NCBI GenBank assembly: GCA_900457075.1
Contig: UGYN01000002.1
Span: forward strand, 4,092,001-4,156,000
Source: Serratia quinivorans
Lineage (GTDB): Bacteria > Pseudomonadota > Gammaproteobacteria > Enterobacterales > Enterobacteriaceae
Direction: 5' to 3'
DNA length: 64,000 bases
Positions 58,988-64,000 of this stretch are shown piece after piece; the stretch's first letter is position 1; every line of letters begins with the position of its first letter. The translations under genes and the position numbers were made by a program. Under the pieces are notes generated by a model, which saw nothing but the letters and a program-made list of their open reading frames with translations, was not told the DNA's origin and searched no databases.

Positions 58988-59722
58988 CTATTTGTTTTTT
59001 ATCGCAATAAATTCAGCAATGGTTTTATTTTCTGCATAAACTGACTTAATGTAATCGGAAAGTTTCATATTCAATTCAATCGATTCACGTTGTATATCTG
59101 AGATTTCATTTTTCTCCGAGTCGATTACTTGTTGATCCGCATAAACTAACGAATTTACTCCATGTGCTGCAAACTCAATTTGAGTTTGTAGATTGTTGTA
59201 AATATCAGCCGCTTTTTTAATCTCATTTATGATATTTAAAGCATATGGCGTAATTACATAATTATATCTTGGAATAGCCTTTAATCTGTTTTGGATGGAG
59301 TAAGAGAGATTAAAAAATTCCATCAATAGTTTCTCTAATTTTTCTAAAGTTTCTTCTATATTAGATGGTAACCCTTCCTTTTTACTCAGGGAGTTTTTTA
59401 ATATCAGTCCAGTATGTACTATTTGATTTTTGTATTGATAGCTTAAAGACGAAAGCTTTCTTAAATCCTCATATATGGCCTCTTCGATTACCTTAGAAAC
59501 AATATCGTAATGTTTCTGAGCCATCCATTCAGGAGCTTTCTTATACGCCATACATGCAACAACTAAAGTACCGGCAGTACTTAATGAACTAATCCAGTCC
59601 GTCAATGAACCTATTTCCATCTTCTTGTCCGAGTTGTAAAACATGACACCAATCAACAGTAGTAGCACAAGAATGAACAGTACTATAACCAATCCAGTGA
59701 TTATTCTATTAGTCCATTTCAT
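58988..59722 (-). CDS. membrane-anchored protein coupled to the Hha-like gene
   Basis: 244-residue protein: two N-terminal membrane helices ([19 protein letters not shown], residues 9-27; [15 protein letters not shown], about 45-60), then the motif [11 protein letters not shown] and a long, mostly helical cytoplasmic domain ([42 protein letters not shown]). I take ATG 59722, which overlaps the stop of the Hha-like gene as ATGA; an earlier Met at 59737 is less likely. The layout resembles the protein at 59993-60496. Not recognised; effector or regulator of the cargo block is possible. Confidence 0.65.
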   Translation of the reverse strand: MKWTNRIITGLVIVLFILVLLLLIGVMFYNSDKKMEIGSLTDWISSLSTAGTLVVACMAYKKAPEWMAQKHYDIVSKVIEEAIYEDLRKLSSLSYQYKNQIVHTGLILKNSLSKKEGLPSNIEETLEKLEKLLMEFFNLSYSIQNRLKAIPRYNYVITPYALNIINEIKKAADIYNNLQTQIEFAAHGVNSLVYADQQVIDSEKNEISDIQRESIELNMKLSDYIKSVYAENKTIAEFIAIKNK

Positions 59723-59922
59723 TTCACGAACTGCCATACGGTAGCTGGGATCTTATCGTACAACTTACCCATAGTGAGTTCTGCCAGTCGATGATCAGAT
59801 GCCGCATAGAAGGTTTCAAGTTCATCATTAGATAGTTCATACTTGTTCTTATCAATTACTTTCTCAAGTGTTTCAATACTGCCGCAGCGACGAAGCTGCA
59901 TTAACCAATCTTGTTTGGTCAT
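59719..59922 (-). CDS. Hha/YmoA-family modulator
   Basis: 67-residue protein that clearly belongs to the Hha/YmoA family: [41 protein letters not shown] and [20 protein letters not shown] track the E. coli Hha sequence. These proteins bind H-NS on AT-rich DNA and help silence horizontally acquired genes. Here it is carried on the AT-rich element itself and is translationally coupled (ATGA) to a membrane protein, not to a TomB-type partner. It could let the element silence itself or counter host H-NS control. Confidence 0.9.
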   Translation of the reverse strand: MTKQDWLMQLRRCGSIETLEKVIDKNKYELSNDELETFYAASDHRLAELTMGKLYDKIPATVWQFVK

Positions 59923-59992
59923 TTAGTTTCTTTCGTTTTAGTTGAGTAAGGTAATCATATTATTAGCAACCAATCACTAGATAGTGCATTTT

Positions 59993-60496
59993 CTAATCTA
60001 TCAATTTGTAAAGGTATGCATAAAAATCTGGGTAAACAGTATATTCATGGTCTTCGACTTGAGAGTAATCTCTCGCTTCTATCCATGATTTAATTGTGTT
60101 CGTTCTAAATTTATCATACTCGATGTTTAGTTCTTTCTTTTTATCAATGGGAAGATTTAGTGCGATTATCTTTATTTGTTCATCTGCTGGTTTGAAACGA
60201 GGAAGTGCTAATGGAATTTCTAAAGCCCCGCCACTCCCCGCCATTACATATGTAAGTAGTTGATCATTAACCTTTGTCATTATTTTTAGGAACTCTTTGG
60301 TATGATCAAAGTGCGATTGGGTAATCCATCCTTTAGCATTTAATGCCGCATAAACAGCAGCCCCAGCCATAGCTATATTACACATAGCACTAACGATGTC
60401 TGAAGTGTTCCCAAAGTCCACAGAGTGTTCCTTTCCAAACGTTGGTAATGCTATCGCTGCTGCAATTACAGTTATCATTATCAAGAAAAATTTCAT
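59993..60496 (-). CDS. small membrane-anchored protein
   Basis: 167-residue protein with an N-terminal signal-like helix (FFLIMITVIAAAIALPTFG), a second hydrophobic segment (VSAMCNIAMAGAAVYAALNA, residues 35-54) and then GWITQSHFDHTKEFLKIM. The order helix, helix, W-x2-Q-x-H-x-D and cytoplasmic helices is shared with the protein at 58988, although overall identity looks low. Ribosome site is weak. Between the NACHT gene and the Hha-like gene on the same strand. Confidence 0.6.
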   Translation of the reverse strand: MKFFLIMITVIAAAIALPTFGKEHSVDFGNTSDIVSAMCNIAMAGAAVYAALNAKGWITQSHFDHTKEFLKIMTKVNDQLLTYVMAGSGGALEIPLALPRFKPADEQIKIIALNLPIDKKKELNIEYDKFRTNTIKSWIEARDYSQVEDHEYTVYPDFYAYLYKLID

Positions 60497-60541
60497 TTAT
60501 ATTGCCTGCACCGTTAGCTATTTGATAAAATGGGTACTATT

Positions 60542-60597
60542 GATCCGTGCTACTGAAAGTGGGCGTCACCCTCGTAGTGTAGGAGTAGCACGGATCG
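60542..60597. repeat. perfect 13-bp inverted repeat after the NACHT gene
   Basis: GATCCGTGCTACT and AGTAGCACGGATC, exact inverse copies around a 30-base segment containing GGGCGTCACCC. On the minus strand it begins four bases after the NACHT stop. No T-run follows, so an RNA stability element or protein site is as likely as a terminator. Confidence 0.8.
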
Positions 60598-60600
60598 ATT

Positions 60601-62846
60601 TCAATGCCTCTTATTTTCAATTTCAATAATTGTTTTTTCATGAAGATCAGTAATATAGTTTGACATCCTTTTATTTCCACTATATTGATTTTTTAGTTTT
60701 TTAATGTATCTTGTTATTTTTTTGTTTATCTTCCCAGTGTCATTTGTGACATGAGTTATACCAAGTTGTATCAAAATATCTATATTATTATTTTCAATTA
60801 GAGAATCAAAGGAATCTTCTATACCCAGATCATTAAGCATGGAGGAAACAAAAAACTTGCTAAACTGCTGTTCTTCACTGGGATTAATTACTTTATTAAG
60901 CTTAGTCGCTGTATCTTTTAGTGCCTTTTCAAAATACTCATAACTGAAGGCAACGGGTAAAAATGCAAAGAAGAGCAATAGGAGGTAGTTGTTTTAGCTC
61001 GGCATTACCATCACTTTTTGCAATGCCATAGTATAGTTTCCCTGCTTCAATGAAAGTGTTATATACACCATCTTGGATTATATGATATGGGGTTAAGTAA
61101 GCAGCGAGATAGAAAGTACCATTGGTAAATAGTCTTGATAATTTATATTGTTCATTAGTAGGTTCAATCGAGTTTATGACCTCTATACATTTTTCATTAT
61201 CTCGTAGAAGTCCTAGGTAGAAGAAATAAGTATTACTCCAATATATGCTATATATCTCCTGATCTAATAATGCATTCCCGCTTTTTTTCAATTTCTCAGC
61301 AAAAAAATACTCCATGAATGAGCGATGTACAAATGTGAATGTTCCGTTCTTAGGGTTTACAGTAGCGACTTCACTACGCACTAACATTCGTTGAAGAACT
61401 TTATCTTCATCAATGCTTATATTTCTCTTCTCTATATAACTTAAGAATATGTCTTCGACTTCAGAAACTGAGATACACGACAGGGAGTTTTTCATCATGA
61501 ATTCTGAAACATCCATGAGTACATTGTTTATAATCTCATATTCTGTCTGTGATAATAATCCTTTAGAAGTATCCCATCTGCCTAAAACAATCTCTGTGTA
61601 CTTTGCGTACAGCTCGGTCATTGTGGAAGGCAATTCTTTAACCTCATCTTTTAATATTCTTGCTAAAAGGATTGCACTAATTGGTGTTCTGGGAATAAAT
61701 TTAAATAGAGGCGTTTTTTCTATCCCAGACTTTAATTTTTTTTGAGATGTTTTCATTTTCGCAAATAGTATCGACAAAGTTAACTATTTGACCTATGCTC
61801 AACGGAACTATTGAGTAACGAGTAAACATTTTGTCAATAATCTCATAGTCTTGTATTGAATCCATCGAGCGAGATGTAATTAACAATTTAAAATTACTAT
61901 TTGATGATATGTCACTGACAATTCTTTTAAAATTTTCCATTCTTGTTTTTGAATCATCTTTAACCTCGTCTACACCATCAATAATAACTATGATAGGGAT
62001 ATCTTCAGGTATATTAAACTTGCTGATTTTGTCTACTGACAACTTTTTAATATCATGCGAGTTATTACATAACTCACTATATTGAAAAACAACTGGAACT
62101 ATTTTCTTATCAGTATCAGATTCCACCAAAATCTTTAAGGAACTAATTAGTTGGCGAATAATAGTGCTCTTTCCAGAGCCTACGCGGCCTTCCAAAAAAA
62201 TGAAATTCTCATTCCATATAACGCTGGAAAGATTTTCATTTTGACGTTTGTTTTGTTTTTGTGTCTGTTTGATTATTTGTTGATGAATGAATTTTTCCGA
62301 GCTTATCGAACCGAAAAACGAACTATCTTTTCCGTTTGCCAATTGCAACTCTATTTCCGAGAAGTACTGTCCATAGCTTATTGAATTATAGGACCAGAAT
62401 TCTTCATAATGTTTTTCTATGAGTTCGGTAACTTTCATTCCACTAATGAACTTTATATTTGTTCCAGTGAACTTTCTGAATATCTTTTCTTCTGCATTCG
62501 CAGATATAGTGGAATTATTAACGACCCAGATCTCATTTAGTATGATTTGTTTTTTTCCAGATGAAATAAATCTAGGCATTAATTTGCATTCATCAATCTG
62601 CCTTTCGACTTCAGAATGGGACTGTGTGATCTTCCCAACTTTACATATTACTCCAATATAAGTTTCTTCATCAAGGGTATCATCATACTTGATGACGACA
62701 AAATCAGCACCTTTCTCTGATGGACCTTGGTGATACTCTACTTGCTTTACATTGGGCAATCTCTTGAAAAGCTGCTCAAGGATAGGGTGAAAATCATTTA
62801 CTTCACTTTGCAATGATTCAATACGTTTGTAATTTTCAGGTCTCAT
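60601..62846 (-). pseudogene. nuclease-NACHT NTPase, predicted antiphage defence protein, frame broken twice
   Basis: STAND-type ATPase. Residues 1-150: restriction-endonuclease-like region (HQGPSEKGADFVVI and IGVICKVGKI, with Asp48 and Lys69 as candidate catalytic residues). NACHT core: Walker A EGRVGSGKST (Lys226), Walker B VIIDGVDEV (Asp290, typical NACHT D-G-x-D-E) and LLITSRSMD sensor. C-terminal part is helical (FVHRSFMEYFFAEKLKKSG). As written it is three frames: breaks at T8 61736-61743 and near 60959-60969. One extra base at each accounts for both, and the total, 2246 minus 2, is exactly 748 codons. Such proteins are known as phage-sensing effectors; here the role is inferred. Encoded opposite to the phage genes. 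Confidence 0.8.
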
Positions 62847-63250
62847 TATTAACTCCCCATTTCAAATGATAAAATCTACTACACCAAACTGCTTGAAATC
62901 AAGCTTGGTTTTTAGAGTGAAAACCCAGCAAGCTATTTGAACCTGATATTCACGAGTAATTAATCATGATTATAAATTCTGATTACTATCATGAGGATAA
63001 AAGACAATTTAGGTTTAGAGAAAGTTAATCTATAAATAATCATGAGTTATAAAAAAGAGTACATAAGTTAGTAACTTGATTTTTAGGATGGTTATCTATT
63101 TTATTTTGCTTAAAAAAGAGCGGTTAAAATATATAGGTTCTCCAATGAGAATTATTCTCATGCGTAGTTTCGCAGCCCGATGTTTTAAATATATATCGAT
63201 TTTTAACAACAACTCAAATCAACAACGACTTACCAATGGAATTAAACAGC
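62847..63250. other. intergenic region between NACHT and terminase genes
   Basis: About 400 bases of AT-rich DNA holding the NACHT promoter and a late phage promoter. A hairpin near 62883-62914 (GCTTG-AAAT-CAAGC with flanking ACCAA/TTGG and TTTTT) is an intrinsic terminator on the plus strand with no gene in front. An open frame at 63076-63261 is not protein-like. Confidence 0.45.
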
Positions 63251-63784
63251 ATGACATCTAAAAAAATAACAACCATTACTTATCAGACAATCGCGGATCG
63301 TTACGGTTACGACATCAGTACTGTAAGCCGTGATTGGAAAAGCCGTGGACTTGATATTACAAAGTCAGAAATGGAAATAAATCAGTGGATTGTACAACAT
63401 ATTGTTAGTCCATTGCGAAATGATGAATCAACTAAAGTACAAATAGAAAAAGAAAGGCTACGTGATTTAACTGCAACCGCAAACATAAAGGAACTTGATG
63501 AACGAGAACGACGTGGAGAATTAATCTCAGTTTCAATCGTTGAAGCAGAGTTTGCAAAGTATTTTCACCAATTCAAATCAATCATTAGAAGCATTCCAAG
63601 TTCAGAGTACTTAAAACTATTTGAAAGCAAGAATGCAATAACATTGAAAAATAAATTACAGGAAGTGATCGATAATGCACTTAGAGAGATCGGATCTCTC
63701 GAACTCGGAAATGAAGAAGTTCAAGAAGATCTACAAGAAAACGATAAAGAAAGTATTACCGCCAGAGAAAATACTACCAAGTAA
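63251..63784 (+). CDS. phage terminase small subunit (Nu1-like)
   Basis: 177-residue DNA-packaging protein of the lambda Nu1 type. An N-terminal helix-turn-helix TYQTIADRYGYDISTVSRDWKSRG (residues 8-31) for cos-type DNA binding is followed by a charged helix KVQIEKERLRDLTATANIKELDERERRGELIS and a C-terminal helix with IRSIPSSEYLKLF, the usual Nu1 layout. Start Met 63251 has GGAA nine bases upstream; ATG 63236 in frame adds five residues. Its 3' end overlaps the large subunit gene by about 110 bases. Confidence 0.8.
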   Translation: MTSKKITTITYQTIADRYGYDISTVSRDWKSRGLDITKSEMEINQWIVQHIVSPLRNDESTKVQIEKERLRDLTATANIKELDERERRGELISVSIVEAEFAKYFHQFKSIIRSIPSSEYLKLFESKNAITLKNKLQEVIDNALREIGSLELGNEEVQEDLQENDKESITARENTTK

Positions 63785-64000
63785 GTTTGCTGAAGACTAT
63801 CTAGTTTTTCCAGATGGCCGCCTAGCAGGTCAGAAACTTAGATTATTCGAATTCCAACGTCAAGTACTGGACACAATTATTGAACCGGGTGTTCAACGAA
63901 TAGTGATGATGTCTTCTGCACAGCTATTAAAATCAACAATCATGATGACAGCAATGCAGTACTTTATTGTTAATGATGCCAGTAATATGGCATATGGCTC
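63675..64000 (+). CDS. phage terminase large subunit (GpA-like), N-terminal part
   Basis: Start of the packaging ATPase/nuclease, cut by the window end after 108 codons. FAEDYLVFPDGRLAGQKLRLFEFQRQVLDTI and then RIVMMSSAQLLKSTIMMTA, the degenerate Walker A of the lambda GpA family (SSAQLLKS, about residue 80). ATG 63675 follows AGGAAG; ATG 63711 is an alternative. The long overlap with the small subunit gene (110 or 74 bases) is unusual for phage and should be checked. Confidence 0.85.
   Translation, partial: MHLERSDLSNSEMKKFKKIYKKTIKKVLPPEKILPSKFAEDYLVFPDGRLAGQKLRLFEFQRQVLDTIIEPGVQRIVMMSSAQLLKSTIMMTAMQYFIVNDASNMAYG

Noticed and set aside
53811..60597. Large hairpins of the element as integron attC sites or retron RNAs
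   Set aside because: No GTTRRRY/RYYYAAC core ends, no integron integrase and no reverse transcriptase gene in the window.
63076..63261. 61-codon open frame before the terminase gene
   Set aside because: Low-complexity AT-rich translation, no ribosome site, overlaps the start of the small terminase gene.

Overview
The window is a piece of an enterobacterial chromosome, most likely Serratia (liquefaciens/proteamaculans group by look; species not decidable here). Gene content and order follow the E. coli menaquinone to yej region with Serratia-type differences: menFDHBCE, a clade-3 catalase, yfaZ, tyrP, yfaY, yfaE-nrdB-nrdA, ubiG, gyrA, rcsC, rcsB-rcsD, micF/ompC, yejM-yejL, yejK, rplY, radD, rsuA, bcr, yejG, yejFEBA, a CSS-EAL phosphodiesterase (rtn/pdeN) and mepS. 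These genes are GC-rich with enteric-type signals. A subclass B3 metallo-beta-lactamase with an R/Q/K active site also fits Serratia.

Region 1 (1-8.0 kb): menaquinone operon, overlapping genes, then katA convergent with it. Region 2 (8.0-17 kb): yfaZ, tyrP, yfaY, a previously easy-to-miss 50-codon Hok/Gef toxin gene, the class Ia ribonucleotide reductase operon with NrdR and DnaA boxes upstream, and ubiG. Region 3 (17-29.6 kb): gyrA, the Rcs phosphorelay (C, B, D), an MFS gene, the MicF RNA and its neighbour ompC with an OmpR box, and an ERIC element. Region 4 (29.6-34.6 kb): accessory enzymes and regulators (glyoxalase-fold, TetR with two operators, DUF1348, LysR with divergent B3 lactamase), osmE, two small proteins and three tRNAs (Ser-TGA, Thr-TGT, Pro-GGG). 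Region 5 (34.6-51.7 kb): the yej block, ending in mepS.

Region 6 (about 51.96 kb to the end) is an AT-rich prophage-like element inserted upstream of mepS. It opens with a large serine integrase and runs into a Nu1-like small terminase and a GpA-like large terminase cut by the window end. Between them are small ribbon-helix-helix proteins, an HNH/AP2-type endonuclease relative, an iteron-like repeat array beside an AT-rich stretch, a membrane/secreted pair, an HNH nuclease, and a minus-strand cargo block: an Hha/YmoA-family protein translationally coupled to a membrane protein, a second membrane protein of similar layout, and a nuclease-NACHT NTPase that looks like an antiphage defence protein. 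This block is the best candidate for something undescribed.

A window-wide observation affects reading of the annotation: eight otherwise intact genes (tyrP, a glyoxalase-fold gene, osmE, yejK, yejF, the serine integrase, and the NACHT gene twice, i.e. eight sites in seven genes) are each broken by exactly one extra base in a homopolymer, and removing it restores the family length. Two further small genes look the same. This pattern points to homopolymer overcalling in the underlying assembly rather than to gene decay, so these genes are probably functional.
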